64,000 nucleotides of DNA from Cymbomonas tetramitiformis (GCA_001247695.2 LGRX02035214.1:1-64000); one strand, 5' to 3'. Shown: positions 32,960 to 46,100, counted from the stretch's first letter. Program-made: numbers and translations. The notes: generated by a model not told the origin, from the sequence alone.

Positions 32960-33990
32960 AGGTCAAAGAGAGCGCGAGGTAGATAGAGCGCATCATCCGC
33001 ACACGCTTCAGGAAGCTAGGCGGGAAGACCGGCGGGTCAGTGCAGGAGTGGTTGACCAAGTGGAAAGGATTGCCACACATTCACAGTCAGTGGCGAACCA
33101 GAGAGGACTTGGAGGGCAAGGGAGGCAGGCTGGAGCCTTTGAGAGCCTTCGAGGCCGACGAGGAGAAGCAGAGGAAGGCCCCAGAAAAGAGGCGTAGGGA
33201 GACGCACGGCCAGCAGCAGGAGCAGCGGGCTCAGCTCATGGCAATGAGAGCCCCCACCCCGAAGGTTTACAGTAGGGGTGCCAGTCAGGTCTACCAGCCG
33301 CATCTCACGACGGTGCAACATCCTGTGAGGATCCTGGTCCTCTTCCGTGGGACTGGGTCTATAGAACAGCAGTTCCAACGGCAATTCGACGGCTGCGAAG
33401 TGGTGACAGTGGATATTCTTCCTAAGTGGCAAGCAACATGCACCGAGGACATTCTTCACTGGAACTACAGGCTGTACCCCCGGCACCATTTCGACGTGAT
33501 CTGGGCGAGCCCACCATGCGTAAGGAGTACAGCAAGGCCAAGACTAGGGGAGTACCGGACTTGGAACAGACTGATCGGCGAGTGAAGCGTACCCGGCAGA
33601 TCATTGAGTACTACGATCCAGCATACTACTTCATTGAGAACCCGACTGGAGATGCACTGCGAGGGCTGCACACGCGATCCGTGATGAAGGGTTTGCCCGA
33701 TCCTCACCCAGTCTCTTACTGTAGGTATGGGACGCCCTCCATGAAACCTACACATATATATCTGGACGAATGCCTTGTTACCCGTACCCCTGCTGCAGTG
33801 TACCCAAGCAACACCATGTCCCGCGAGAGCTGTGCTGGGAAAGCACGAGAACACCGCGCAGGAAGGAGTTTCGGCGTCCAGAACACGAGGCATGGGGTCA
33901 GCCCAAGCGGTATACGCGATCCCACGCACTTTGTTGCACCGCCTGTTCTGTGGGCTGAAGTTGGGTAAGCGCATGAGCGAGGAAAGCGCA
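32960..33990 (+). pseudogene. Chromodomain followed by C5-cytosine DNA methyltransferase, frameshifted
   Basis: At about 33040-33160 the frame encodes QEWLTKWKGLPHIHSQW, a chromodomain core (YLVKWKG-type followed by W), then a charged linker. From 33310 the methyltransferase starts with VRILVLFRGTGSIEQQF (motif I-like), VVTVDILPKW (motif II) and FDVIWASPPC, whose PPC is motif IV with the catalytic Cys. A frameshift near 33520 moves to the next frame: RTRQIIEYYDPAYYFIENPTG gives the ENP of motif VI. Later motifs are only partly visible before the sequence degrades near 33800. C5-methyltransferases carried by LTR retrotransposons have been reported in some algae and dinoflagellates. The residues seen would be compatible with activity in an intact relative. 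Confidence 0.78.
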
Positions 33991-34071
33991 GCAGCAGTCA
34001 TGGACCTCATCGCCACTCTGACAGCGCAGACGGACGAGATCCCGATGCAGGAACAAGATACTGGGGTCTAA

Positions 34072-34399
34072 AACCCTCAGGGCGCAAAGCAGCGCAAGAC
34101 CCGCAGAGCGAGAGGAGTACCAGGGCGACAGAACCGTTTAAGCGTTGGCAGCGTAATTCGGGGACGGAGCCTCGGGAAACCTCCAGCGCGGAAGGGGACT
34201 CAGACCCAAGGACTGGGGGGCACGGGACCCAAGAACCCGGGGCTTAGAAGCCAGGGGGACTCAGACCCAAGGACTGAGGGGCACGGGACCCGAGAACCCG
34301 AGGCTTAGAAGCCAGCATCACTGTGCATATTTGCTGATCCCCAGACAATGTAAATACAGGCGAACACCCAAAAGCTAGCGAGGACGTAAGCGCGCGCCT
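34072..34399. other. Non-coding tail of the gypsy element with a short duplication
   Basis: No gene seen. A block of about 60 bp containing GGGACTCAGACCCAAGGACTG and GAACCCG-GGCTTAGAAGCCAG is present twice (about 34196 and 34256). Confidence 0.6.
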
Positions 34400-34415
34400 A
34401 AAAGGGGGGGAGACT
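34400..34415 (+). promoter_or_regulatory. Polypurine tract for plus-strand priming
   Basis: The purine run AAAAGGGGGGGAGACT lies directly before TGTGCTAGGG, the arrangement expected at the 3' LTR border of an LTR retrotransposon. It agrees with the plus-strand direction of all element domains. Confidence 0.6.
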
Positions 34416-35040
34416 TGTGCTAGGGTAAGTCACGAGACAGACTGACAGCGTGTCAGAATGACGAGTGACTGGTACTATGACAGTCACAAATGACAGGCAT
34501 TTATATGACCAGATGACGAGAGTGTCTGACAGAAATGACTGACAGAAATGCCTGACCCGAAAGTGAGTTTTGGTGGGAAAACCAGCAGTCAGAGAAATTG
34601 GAGGGAACGCTGGCAGACCTCCAATATTGCCGAGTCAGCACAGTTATGATTATTCAGAGTGATATGGAATGGCCTGGAATGATTGATAATGAAACTGGGC
34701 TAGTCGGCAGATTCTATGATGTGACAGATCGAGTTCTCATGAAACATGATGGGACATGACAGGAGTCGACATCGAGTTGTGTTCGAAAGTTCGAGATCTG
34801 AAACCATGGCATAAGGCAGCCGAGCAGGCTGAATGAGTCAGTTTGAATTTTGTTACTGTGAACAGCCACACCTGGTTGTTTGTAACTTCGACATTAAAGA
34901 AAAGATCCGATTCATATATGTATCATGCTTACAGCAATATATATATCTTTGTAGGACTGAACTAGGTTCCCTGCATTGTGTAAGTAGACTGAGAGGCTCT
35001 TAGAAAGCACCCCCGAACAAATATAAGTGTGGCTGGATTT
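34416..35040 (+). mobile_element. Putative 3' LTR
   Basis: Starts TGTGCTAGGG after the polypurine tract. Rich in TGACAG-type words (34430-34570). An ATTAAA-like polyadenylation signal occurs near 34893. The right end is not determinable because no second LTR copy was found. Confidence 0.4.
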
Positions 35041-37169
35041 ACAAGAGAGCTGGGCCCTTCCTACCTTTTATTGCAGTCGGTTTTATTGAATACATAAGTA
35101 TGCTACTAAGGACATATGATCCCATATGCCTGAGATTCTAGTGCAAAATGCGAGGCTCAAGAATTGAACTCCAACGTCATGCAGTAATATCCATTGCTCC
35201 ACACAAGATCGACGCTGGTACCCAGTGCCCTCCTTGTAGTACTCATGCGGTGCAAGGCCACGTTTTAAAGCAGTTTATTGGAGCCCCTCCCTTCGAGCAG
35301 TGCGGAAAGTGATAGGTTACCGTAAGGTAGATATGGGAGCTTCGTAATTGTTTAGAGTCGTCTTTATTCAGCAAGCTGTTCGTCCTTGCGGTCCCACAGG
35401 ATCCTTGGATCCACTTACCATAGACATCAAGAGAGCCGAAGCCGCCGCCAAAATCCCTCTCACGAAAAAATTGCTTCGAGCAGTCTCAGCACCCACGTCC
35501 ACTCCGCTAGATCGAAATTAGGTGCCTTTACGTTTCCTGCGTAACTTCAATAGATGTGATTCAGCAGGCGGCTGCCGATAACGCTCGCCCCTACGTAGGA
35601 GGTTTGAAACCCTCTTGGCGCTTTCCGCCCTGATTTCGGTTTGCAGGCTGCCTTACTTATGTATAGACTGGGCAGGCTTGTCATGCGGCTAGCCGGCTAC
35701 AATGGTTATCTGTTTTTAGTAATTGGCATGTTTTCATTTTGTCGAATCCGTCAAGTATTTTGTCAGTCTCCGGTCATTACTGTGTGGCCTATTGCCATTA
35801 CATGCAGCGTAGCATTATATCCGCATTGCTATTAAAGTAGTTGCACCTAACCTTTGATCTATTGAAACCAAACACTCATTAGAGATACACTATGAGGTCT
35901 TGCTCTTCCGATCGGAGGAGCAAGCGCGCCAACGAAATTTGAAGATGCGGACCAACAAACTGAAGGCGCGCTTCGAATTTCAACAGTGAGGGGGATTCTT
36001 TCAACGATAATGCGAAGTTACTTCTACGTGTAAACGCCAAAATAATTCTGGAAGATCGCAACTATAAAGTTCTCTAACTTTCGATAGGCGTGATCCCGCT
36101 GAAATGCAAGAGAACGGATGGCCTCACACAAATGATTGCTTCCACAGCCGAGTGATTCCCTCAGAATTAGGTGCCACTTCCAGCTGGAAACGCAGGGTGG
36201 TCACAGGACAAGTTCGGCAGAAACTTAAAACTTGGTCTATTTGATTAGCACTTCTGTTCTTAACTGCCCTTCACTACCTGTCTTGTGTTATTTCAGGTTT
36301 GGAACGCGTTGGTACAACCGAACAACTGTCAGGATGTGTGAGACATATATTGAAAGAGTATGCTGCCTATACCGTGCTATAATAACACTCGTCCGTTAAA
36401 CCGTCTCGGTCCCTAGATGTATATTGGAATGGAATGCTGCTTTCAAAATTACTTTTGCCAGAAAGAAGACGACAAACTATTTTGCACAACACCTCATTCA
36501 CGGCATGATAGCTTCGGTTGGAAGGCTAGTCCGTGTCCCTGTTTCCCCCTCGATAGATGATAAGGACCCCTCCCATACAGGTCGGTCAAGTCATTCCAGC
36601 CGACTTTGCACATTCGCCCATTATCTGTAGGTGTCTCTCATATCAGCACCACGTCCTTGTCAGCGGATTCAGTTATAAAAAAACACGATAATTGTGGTTA
36701 CAGTGTTTGCTAAGGGAGCCTGCCTTCTTTGTCGCCAAGTTCCCCAAGTCGGACTTCCGAGGCATATCACGCAATAGATATACACGATCGTAAAGTGTTA
36801 ATGGTGCTTACTGGCGTTTACGGACATTCAGTGCTGGCCTCTGAATGCTAATATGCATTGTTGCCATATGGCTTTCGCAATAGGAAAGGGTTTTGAATTA
36901 CAGTCTACGCACCAAGGTTGCAATCAGACCCAGAGTTGGAAACAAGTTATAATGTGCTCGTTATGCTCGTAGATCATGTCCATCGTGCTGAGTTGGAAGC
37001 AAATCTAAGAAAAAAACGCGAGGGAGAGAAGCCGTAAAAACACACTGGTGGAAGTTATTTTGAGCGTTGTACAGCTAGTGACAAGTGCTGAGATTACGTG
37101 AAGTCCACTTAAAACGAATCCAAATTTAGTGGGAGTGCTCTTGAGTAACTAGCTGGAGGGTCGGGTCGG
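35041..37169. other. Gene-poor stretch
   Basis: Only short frames (60-70 codons) without recognisable motifs. A splice-acceptor-like tract (TTGTGTTATTTCAG) ends at about 36296 and is followed by 14 open codons, but no matching upstream exon was found. Confidence 0.5.
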
Positions 37170-37967
37170 CTACTCTATTGGAACAACTCTGTCGACCCAC
37201 TCTCCGATGTCAATAAGCTCTTTGAAAGATCCGCCATGTGCCAAAAACTCGTATAAATGAAACTCGATGTCTGTTGCACCTAGCTTTATCAGTTCGGTGT
37301 GCGCTAGCTGTCCCCAGTCGTGCTGCACCACAGGATCTGAGTCCCCGTGTCCCATGAAAATAGGGGTTGTGCCGTTCCAAGTTGTTGGTAGGTTGTTGAA
37401 ACGAGGGAGGTCGCAGGAAAGCCCAATGACTCCAGAGATTCGGGTATTGATATTCTCATCTATCAGGGCAGAATAAAGGGCTAGCGAACCTCCTTGCGAA
37501 AACCCGCCGAGAATAACCTTGGAGTTGGGCCGAGATAGTTCGTCTATAACCAATTGACTTACTCGTTTTGAGGACTCCTCCAATCCTTCACAGGGCTCTT
37601 CGGTGCGATCTGCTAAACCCAAAAGGTCATACCAGGAAGTTGTACGCGATCCCCGATTCATGGTTACAGGCTGAGAATGCGCATTCGGTAACACCAGCCG
37701 CAGACCAGGTGGCCCGTGTTCAGAAAAGACATCGGCCCAACCGTGTGCACTGTCACCGAGTCCATGTAAAAATACTAATGTGCCTTGGTAAGGCGCTCCT
37801 CTTCGTGGTTCGATGACCACTGTTGGTGGAATTTCATCGCCTTCTGCTGTACAAAAGCTCCTGCCGTAGGGCTGTTTCACGTGTGCGCCCGTAACCTGAG
37901 GCAACGCCCGTGAGGGTAGTATCTGACGAGCACAGCGCAGTGCCCGGAGCATTTTCCGAATATACAA
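37170..37967 (-). CDS. Acyl-protein thioesterase / carboxylesterase (LYPLA-type alpha/beta hydrolase)
   Basis: Intronless 265-codon frame ending TAG. The core starts around residue 50 with VVIEPRRGAPYQGTLVFLHGLGDSAHGW (oxyanion region HGLGDS), has WYDLLGL, the nucleophile elbow GFSQGG at residues 155-160, the acid in GHGDSDPVV and the base in LAHGGSFKEL, the full Ser-Asp-His triad of this family. These enzymes hydrolyse thioester-linked acyl chains from proteins, or lysophospholipids. About 45 N-terminal residues exceed the usual length (about 220-230 aa) and are Arg-rich with few acids (RALRCARQILPSRALPQ), suggesting an organelle transit peptide. The usual Met-x-His-Ser context of the base is replaced by Ala-His-Gly-Gly. 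A second in-frame Met at residue 7 is an alternative start. Confidence 0.93.
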   Translation of the reverse strand: MYIRKMLRALRCARQILPSRALPQVTGAHVKQPYGRSFCTAEGDEIPPTVVIEPRRGAPYQGTLVFLHGLGDSAHGWADVFSEHGPPGLRLVLPNAHSQPVTMNRGSRTTSWYDLLGLADRTEEPCEGLEESSKRVSQLVIDELSRPNSKVILGGFSQGGSLALYSALIDENINTRISGVIGLSCDLPRFNNLPTTWNGTTPIFMGHGDSDPVVQHDWGQLAHTELIKLGATDIEFHLYEFLAHGGSFKELIDIGEWVDRVVPIE

Positions 37968-39481
37968 TATACAATATTGAACCCAGACTTACTTTGCGCT
38001 CAAATTATCTCGAGGTATCCAACATGATAACATCCTTCATGCGAGCGAAAGCTATTATATTTCAGGAGTGGACACACGATACGACACGATCTCGATGCGA
38101 CATCACAACAAAATTCCCAAACCAGTTTTAACGACGCGACGGGGTCTGACTCCGCTCGCCCCGTCCGGTCGCGTGGTCCGTGACAATGTAACTTTTAACT
38201 AAAAAATAATGGGGAACAATAATGCCATGTAGGGAAGCACGACAGGACAATAGGGAAAGGTACTTTTGAATTGTCACGTAATGTAAACTTGAGAGAGAAT
38301 TTCCGAGTTTTTCATGAAGACGGGGCAACGTCGTCGAGAAGTGCGCGCAACGCAACTGTTCGACACACTTTTGTGATTTTGAACAGGTATCGCCTCGATT
38401 TCCAAACTCCGCGCTGCCTTGTTGAGTGCTGATTTCCTATGAAAGTAAATTTTTCTAAACGTGGTGTTTTGTGTGCCGTATAGTTTCCACAATTTCCTGT
38501 AGACGTGGACATCGTCTCAAAGACTATTTCCGCTTCGGTGAGTTACTCCCAGCACGTCACGATCTTCCCCTCCCTTTTCCTGAGCTGATCGGAGAGAATA
38601 TTGGTATTTAAATCCCCTGTACTTTGCTAAATGCGATACTTAAAGTCTGTTGCAAATCTCGTGCACGTTGAGAAAGCTCTTTTGGGGGCCATGTGAATAA
38701 GATCATCTTCACCCACCCGCCGCCCTCATGGGAGGCGACGTGCAGTATCGCCAGACACTGCTCCGCACTTGCTGGCGATTGTATTTTTTGGGGACTGCCT
38801 CAACGCCCGTTGCGCTTTTCGAAGTGCTCTACTGTCCTGGCCCATTGTGCATCCTTAGTCGAGCTGTATGTACGAGCTCAACCACATCAGCTGTTGCTGT
38901 TGGTGACTTAATGCAACTCTTGCCGATGGCTGTCAGCAAAATAAACCACAAGCCGTACAGGCGGGCCGATTTCCTGGGACGCGGTCGCCCTTATCGCGTC
39001 CCGGTTAGCACTTGCAGTCCTGGTCTGGGCAGGTCTGGAACGCAGCCAGGGGGCGTAATCTTGTAGTGTGGACGCCCTCAACATCTCCCGTTGCCGTTGC
39101 CATCGGCTTACTGACCTGCGCCAATCTGCCTCAAGATGGTTGTCACGTGCAGCCCCAGGCCGAGCTGGTCCGCCAAGCTAGCTGCAGGGGGCCTGCACTC
39201 TTTTGCTGAGTTGGCGTTCGCGTCTCCCGCTGCCTTTAGTGAAATACATTGCTGTGCTGCGCCGATCTGCCTTGCAAACCAGGCGACGTGCTCCTGTAGT
39301 AAGGCGACGGCGGCATCATTGTGAAGAGGGGAGTAATTTGGAGCACTTTATATATGGGGAAGGGTTGCTTGAAATGTCGGGCGAGGGGGACTGCGACGTG
39401 AAATAGGGGGGTCCGGGGTGCAGCGTTGCAGTTGAAACAGGCGAGTGTGGGATAGCACTGCGCTGTAGAGGGAGTGTGCTG
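37968..39481. other. Upstream flank of the thioesterase and gene-poor GC-rich DNA
   Basis: No gene recognised. A TATTTAAAT box occurs near 38607. Several 60-110-codon frames overlap on both strands without motif support. Confidence 0.4.
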
Positions 39482-39735
39482 TTGCCTTGAGCTTTAGGGC
39501 GGAGGGGCTTTGTGCCTTGAGCTTTAGGGCGGAGGGGCTTGTGTGCCTTGAGCTTTAGGGCGAAGGGGCTTGTGTGCTTGAGCTTTAGGGCGGAGGGGCT
39601 TGTGTGCCTTGAGCTTTAGGCGGAGGGGCTTGTGTGCCTTGAGCTTTAGCGGAGGGGCTTGTGTGCCTTGAGCTTTAGGGCGGAGGGGCTTGTGTGCCTT
39701 GAGCTTTAGGGCGGAGGGGCTTGTGTGCCTTGAGT
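39482..39735. repeat. Approximately 31-bp minisatellite, 8 copies
   Basis: Unit TGTGCCTTGAGCTTTAGGGCGGAGGGGCT with small length changes (loss of one or two G in two units). It lies about 400 bp upstream of the GT77-like start codon. Confidence 0.93.
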
Positions 39736-40135
39736 CGCGCAGGGGAACTCGCTCTGCGTTTGCTACCTCGTGTTTCTGTAGAGACGCTCAAAGCAAGGTA
39801 AGCTTGACACGTCTTTCACCGAAGTTGCCGACTGGGCTGTGAATCGTCCCTTCTCCAGGAGATCACCGTGTCATAATCACGAACATCATTCGGAACCTAC
39901 AACTCATGGTCCTTGTTAGTGTTTATGTTCAAATCGATGGCACCACTTTCTCATGCTTTTGTGGTTTTCACATCTTTTATTGCAACAACGTGTGATCTCG
40001 GAAAGGATCAACTATTTTTGGGGACCCGTTGTCTCTCTTGCAGGACTGCGATCGCAAACAAAACTTCGACCTCCTGCCTACCGCGTTACCTGGGCAAACT
40101 TGAGCAGTGGTGGTGCAGCCGTTCTGGGGTTCAAG

Positions 40136-43100
40136 ATGGCGAAGCAGTCTTGGAGTGCCGACTGCTCGGCCAGGTTTTTGCACCGAGTCGGAGGTTGCCT
40201 CCTCTCGTTGATGCTGGCACATTTTGCCTTGAACAGCCACCTCTTCCACGTCCACCTCACGCATCACACCCCGCACAACACGCGGAATCCTCACGGGCGC
40301 TCCAGGCAAAATGTCGGATGGTCCGACCTACATTCTACGGATGCAAGCTCATCTGAAAGCGGCCTGACCTTGTCACCCCCGCCCGCTGCCAAGGCGCATC
40401 CTATATGGGGGACCCTTCTACCCCCTGCTCCTGCCTCGATCATGCTCACCTTCGGCAGCTCAGCTGTCAGCGACTTCATTCTGAACTGGTGAACATCCTC
40501 CACCCCTTCCCTGTAGCTACCCTTGCTGTTCTGCTGCGAAACCGTACACGAGCGTGCTCCCCCTGCTGTAACTCTATGACAGGACTCGGCACACGGGCGT
40601 GCTCCCCTCGCTGTAGCTCTATGACAGGACTCTTCACCCAGCACTTATCAAGCTCTAGTTCTACCTGTTTTTTAGCCGAGCAGCATATACTCTCCCTCAC
40701 CTGCTGACCCATAGTATCCCACGATGATTTTCCGCAGCCAGGTCATCTGACGACATGCTTACCGTCCGATGACATTGATTTCTGCCATCGCTCCTCCGAT
40801 GCACCGCGATGCAGCGCGCGTGCTCAGCGATGCCAAAATGACCGCCAGATGCGATGCGCCGCGTCCGCAATCATAGGGCCGCTTCGAGCACATCCGAGCT
40901 CTCTGTCGGGGTGCGGATCTACGGCTGAGCACCCGCGGCACGCGGGATGCCCAAGCATGGCATGGACACCTTGTTGTTTCCTATGCGCCCTGGATGGAAG
41001 TCCTTCAGCCGAGGCGCTTGCCATTGGTGCAGGGTGAAGGCGGTGGAGGCTATTCCCACCTTGAGGCCGTACGTCGTGGCAGCTATGGATGAGGAGCTGC
41101 TCGAGCTGTGCCGGTCGAAGGGTATTCCCTCCTTCCTTGCGCAGGGCGCGGACATCATTGGTGACAAGCGGAATCTCGGAGTGAATGGCCAGGGACGCGG
41201 CGACGAACAAAGGCTCGGCGCTGATCGGTGAGCCCAGCGGGTGGACCTGACGCACATTGGAAGAAGGAAGTAACCAATCAGGCACCTGAACCGGGATTCT
41301 GTGGGATCACTTTCAGAAGAGAGTGGGCTTTGGGGAGTCAGCTATTCCCGTACCCGTGCATACGGCAATTGCATCCCGGCATTGAGAGGCACCAGACATG
41401 CCCCCATTTGCGCTAGATCACACCGGCCATGGGCATATTTTCGCTCATCAATAAATGCACATAGCTCCTGAAAAGGAAGGGTACATCCAGCATGTTCCTC
41501 GCATTCCAAATTATAGCTGTGACCTCTCGAATTGAGCGTGTCAGGCGGTGGCAGCAAGCAAGATCTCCCCTCATGAAGCCGTTGGTGCTTAGCATCTTGC
41601 AGATCAGTGGCATGTGAAGTGCCCTAAGGTGCTTTGAGCCGTTGATGTTTAGCATCTTGCAGATCGGTGGCATGTGAACTGCCCTAAGGTGCTTTGAGCC
41701 GTTGATGCTTAGCATCTTGCAGATCGGTGGCATGTGAAGTGCCCTAAGGTGCTTTGAGCCGTTGATGTTTAGCATCTTGCAGATCAGTGGCATGTGAACT
41801 GCCTGAAGGTGCTTTGAGCCGTTGATGTTTAGCATCTTGCAGATCAGTGATATGTGAACTGCCCGAAGGTGATTTGAGCCGTTGATGTTTAGCATCTTGC
41901 AGATCAGTGGCATGTGAAGTGCCCTAAGGTGCTTTGAGCCGTTGATGTTTAGCATCTTGCAGATCAGTGGTATGTGAACTGCCCGAAGGTGCTTTGAGCC
42001 GTTGATGTTTAGCATCTTGCAGATCGGTGGCATGTGAAGTGCCCTAAGGTGCTTTGAGCCGTTGATGTTTAGCATCTTGCAGATCGGTGGTATGTGAAGT
42101 GCCCTAAGGTGCTTTGAGCCGTTGATTAGCATCTTGCAGATCGGTGGCATGAAGTGCCCTGCTTGAGCCGTTGATGTTTAGCATCTTGCAGATCAGTGGC
42201 ATGTGAAGTGCGCTAAGGTGATTTGAGCCGTTGATGTTTAGCATCTTGCAGATCGGTGGCATGTGAACTACCCTAAGGTGATTTGAGCCGTTGATGTTTA
42301 GCATCTTGCAGATCAGTGGCATGTGAAGTGCCCTAAGGTGCTTTAAGCCGTTGATGTTTAGCATCTTGCAGATCGGTGGCATGTGAAGTGCGCTAAGGTG
42401 CTTTGAAGCCCGTAGTTAGTTGGGAGGCATCAGCCTGCACACCTACGGTTCGCAATTCCATCCGCAAGCACGAGTTTGGGAAACTCCGGATTCCTACTTG
42501 CAGAGAATCGGTGATCTACGGCTCAGACCGACAGGCCCTCTCAAGCTTGTGCAGCTCTCCTACATGTCGATGATTTCGATGCCAGCGTCAACGGCGATTT
42601 GCATTGGCACACATTGCACACAGTACTGGGCGGACCCTTACAGTGCACCTCGGCGGCGAAGTGCGCACTGTGACAGCACTGCACCGGCCTTGCTGCTCTG
42701 CATCGGCTATCAAGTGTGAAATGCGGCATTGCCAACTTATGAGATAAACAGGATATGACTGCCGTGAAAGTTTTGTCGAGTCCGCGATGACAAGCAAACC
42801 ATGTCCGAACATTCTCTGAGCATATATTCATATAAGTCGAGTTCTCTGACCCACCACCAACACCGCCTTCTGAGTTTCTCATACTGAAGCGATCCCAAGT
42901 GTGACGGATGACGTGTGAATGGCCTGTGCGGTGCGGCCTGCTGCAGATACTACCGCACGGACGGTGCTGCCTTCAAGAAGATGGGAGCGGTGAAGGCTAG
43001 GCTGCTCCAGGTACTGTCCCGCCTAATCCTTTCCCTCCCCCCTTCCTCTCTCTCTCGCTCTCTCCATTTTTATCTTGGGGTAGCACCAGCGGCAGGGAAG

Positions 43101-46100
43101 TGCTCTGGACATGGTGGTGCAGGGGTATCAGCGGGTGAGTTTAGGCGAACAGCGTCAGGGTCGAGTGCAAGAACGCCTGACACGGCGCGCGATGCGTCCT
43201 CGGTGTGGGTTGTCGACAGGCAATGCTGGAGGCAGGGTATGATGTGTTCATCAGGTGCGCCTCCGAGCTCCCCCATGCGCGCGCGCGCTTGCCACCTGGG
43301 GCATGGGCCCCGCAGTCGCCTTGCTCGTCCAAGTCAATTGTTTCCTGCGCTCGCCGCGCCCGTCTGGACCGCTCGACACGAAACGCCGTGTGGTACTAGG
43401 TCGGAATGCGCGCCCTGATATGAGCGCCATCTGTTTTGGAGGAACGGCTGAGCCCTGCTCAACTCCAACCTCGGACTGGTTGAGGCGCTCCCTGATGTGC
43501 TCACCACTGGGGGGCATTTCTGGGGCGCAGCGATGCCGACGTGGTGTGGAAAGGGGACCCGTGGCACGTGGTGGGGCGCGTGGACCACCCGGCAGAGGTG
43601 CGTGAGGACTGCTCGATCCTGGCGGAGGCAGACGTCCTTGTGAGCACCGACTGCATCAACTACAGCGAGGACTTTGGCCCCGGGCAGATCGTGCATGAGT
43701 TCAATACCGGAATGCTGTTCCTGCGGGCCAGTAATGCGACGATCGAGCTGACCAAGGAGTGGCAGGTAATCATGACACCCGAAGTCAGGGTAGCTGCGGC
43801 ATCCATGAGAAGCTTCCGAGATGCGTGGGGCATTGCTCGCAGCAGCGCAACTGCGGGACCGCGCTTGTGCTTGCCAACCTGAGCTTTGGTCCTCGTGGGG
43901 AAGGCTGCGGGCCGACGCTGCGAGGGGCTGGCCGGCTGGCAGATCAGGGCACTGGAGACCACGGATGGGCACGACCAGGCAGAGTTCAACCGCATTCTCC
44001 GAGGCCTGTACTTCCCGGGCACTGCTGGCAAGAACCCGCACAGCGCTTACATGCCCTGGCCGTACCTCCCGACTTATCTGGAGATCCCCGACTCTGCGCC
44101 CAGGCGGACCTCCAGGTGGCACATCGTTTTCTACCCACGTACATCGCCGGCAGAACCCCCAACCCCCTTTCCCCCGCGCTTCCGGTCCAATCCTACCCTC
44201 ATCACTTTTTGCCACCTCAAAGTTTACTCCTAACTATCAGGGAGATTGAGCTTCCAGCACTTCTGTCAGTCGCGTGGTTCCCTGAGATTGAGATTGAGCT
44301 TCCAGCACTTCTGTCAGTCGTGGTTCCCCTGAGATTGAGATTGAGCTTTCCAGCACTTCTGTCAGTCGCGTGGTTCCCCTGAGATTGAGACTGGCTTCCA
44401 GCACTTCTGTCAGTCGCGTGGTTCCCCTGAGCTGGCAGCTGAAGATTGAGATTGAGCTTGAGATTGAGCTTCCAGCACTTCTGTCAGTCGCGTGGTCCCC
44501 TGAGATTGAGATTGAGCTTCCAGCACTTCAGTCAGTTGCTGGTTCCCCTGAGCTGGCAGCTGAAGATTGAGATTGAGCTTGAGATTGAGCTTCCAGCACT
44601 TCTGTCAGTCGCTGGTTCCCCTGAGCTGGCAGCTGAAGATTGAGATTGAGCTTGGGATTGAGCTTCCAGCACTTCTGTCAGTCGCGTGGGTCCCCTGAGA
44701 TTGAGATTGACCTTCCAGCACTTCAGTCAGTCGCGCGGTTCCCCTGAGCTTGAGATTGAGCTTCCAGCACTTCTGTCAGTCGCGTGGTTCCCCTGAGCTG
44801 GCAGCTGAAGATTGAGATTGAGCTTGAGATTGAGCTTCCAGCACTTCTGTCAGTCGCGTGGTTCCCCTGAGCTGGCAAAGCGGCAGCTCAGCGCATACAC
44901 CTGCGATGGTGCCAGGGCTCCTCGTGGTAGACTTCGATGGAGTCTGACTCCCTCTGCCGTGAGGTCATGAGGGCGCACTGCTTTCGATTGGCTCACAGCG
45001 GACCGTGCTCCCCGCCTGTAGCGCAAATAGCGCTTGATCGGCCATCGCGCGTCCACGTGTGCGCGTGCATGCAGGTCACACACCCAGCCCGGTTAAGCTT
45101 CGTTCATCCTCTCGGGTGGTGGTGGGCTGGGTTGAGCCCTCGGGGCCGCGCGCCATCCAGCGCGCTGCTTCGCGACTTCCCCTCGATGCATCCCGGCAGT
45201 GCTTGCAGCGCATGCCGCGAATATGTAGCAGTGTCATGATTTGTCATTGGAACACATATGCCTAACGCGGCCCCCTTCCACAGGGCCGATTTGTACCCCA
45301 TCAAGCTCAATGGTCAGCTGAAGCAGCTTGTGAGCACCCATTTTCCCGTCCTTCCCCTCCTGCTTCGCCACGCGGATTGTTGCCCTGGCGCAGCAACCCC
45401 ACAAGCCCGAGCGACATACCTTGGCATCCTCTTTTGCCTGGCTCCCGCAGATTAGTGGTGCCATGGCTCCTGCGATGTGGACGTGCCGGGCTAGCTCGCG
45501 ACATGGGCTCCGGCTCGTTGCACCACTGACGGACCAGTAAAGAGTCTGTCGATGGATGCAGGGTAATCTCACGGATGCGATGTGGTCCGTCGATGGATGC
45601 AGGGTAATCTCACGGATGCGATGTGGTCCGTCGATGGTTGCAGAGAAGGTCTCACGGATGCGATGTGGGCCGCCGATGGATGCAGGGTAATCTCACGGAT
45701 GCGATGTGGTCCGTCGATGGTTGCAGGGTAATTGCACGGATGCGATGTGGTCCGTCGATGGATGCAGGATAATCCCACGGATGCGATGTGGGCCGTTGAT
45801 GGATGCAGGATTAATCCCACGGATGCGATGCGGACCGTTAATGGATGCAGGATAATCTCACGGATGCGATGTGGAAAACCCACAACAATCACAAAGCAAA
45901 GCAAATTCGGGATACCTACTGGATGTGGCACGGCCGCCTCAAGGTGCACTTCTGCTTCCTCACTCGTCCCTTGGGAAATGCAAACTTGGCCAAACTCTTT
46001 GCAGCACATGTGACGCATACGTCAGCAAATGCGTCAGCACATACGTCTGCACATGCGTCAGCACACTCAGATCCCTTCCGGATTATGATATCTTGCGGTG

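Larger units (their letters stand above)
11270..34900 (+). mobile_element. Composite Ty3/gypsy-like retroelement, decayed, with two nested insertions
   Basis: In order on the plus strand: repetitive gag, CCHC knuckle, aspartic protease, reverse transcriptase and RNase H, integrase C-terminal remnant, then PHD, adenine-methyltransferase-like, chromo and C5-methyltransferase domains, a polypurine tract at 34400 and a candidate 3' LTR. A foldback element (12225-15623) interrupts gag and a second retroelement (about 23215-30225) separates RNase H from the integrase tail. Integrase zinc-finger and core are missing, and no 5' LTR matching the 3' end is seen. Treating 11.3-23.2 kb and 30.2-34.9 kb as one element rests on domain order and orientation, not on a shared repeat. 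Many frameshifts and stops show it is dead. Confidence 0.7.

Noticed and set aside
41413..42382. Long minus-strand repetitive protein (20-residue unit)
   Set aside because: Produced by the 60-bp minisatellite inside intron 2 of the GT77-like gene; no promoter or non-repeat coding part.
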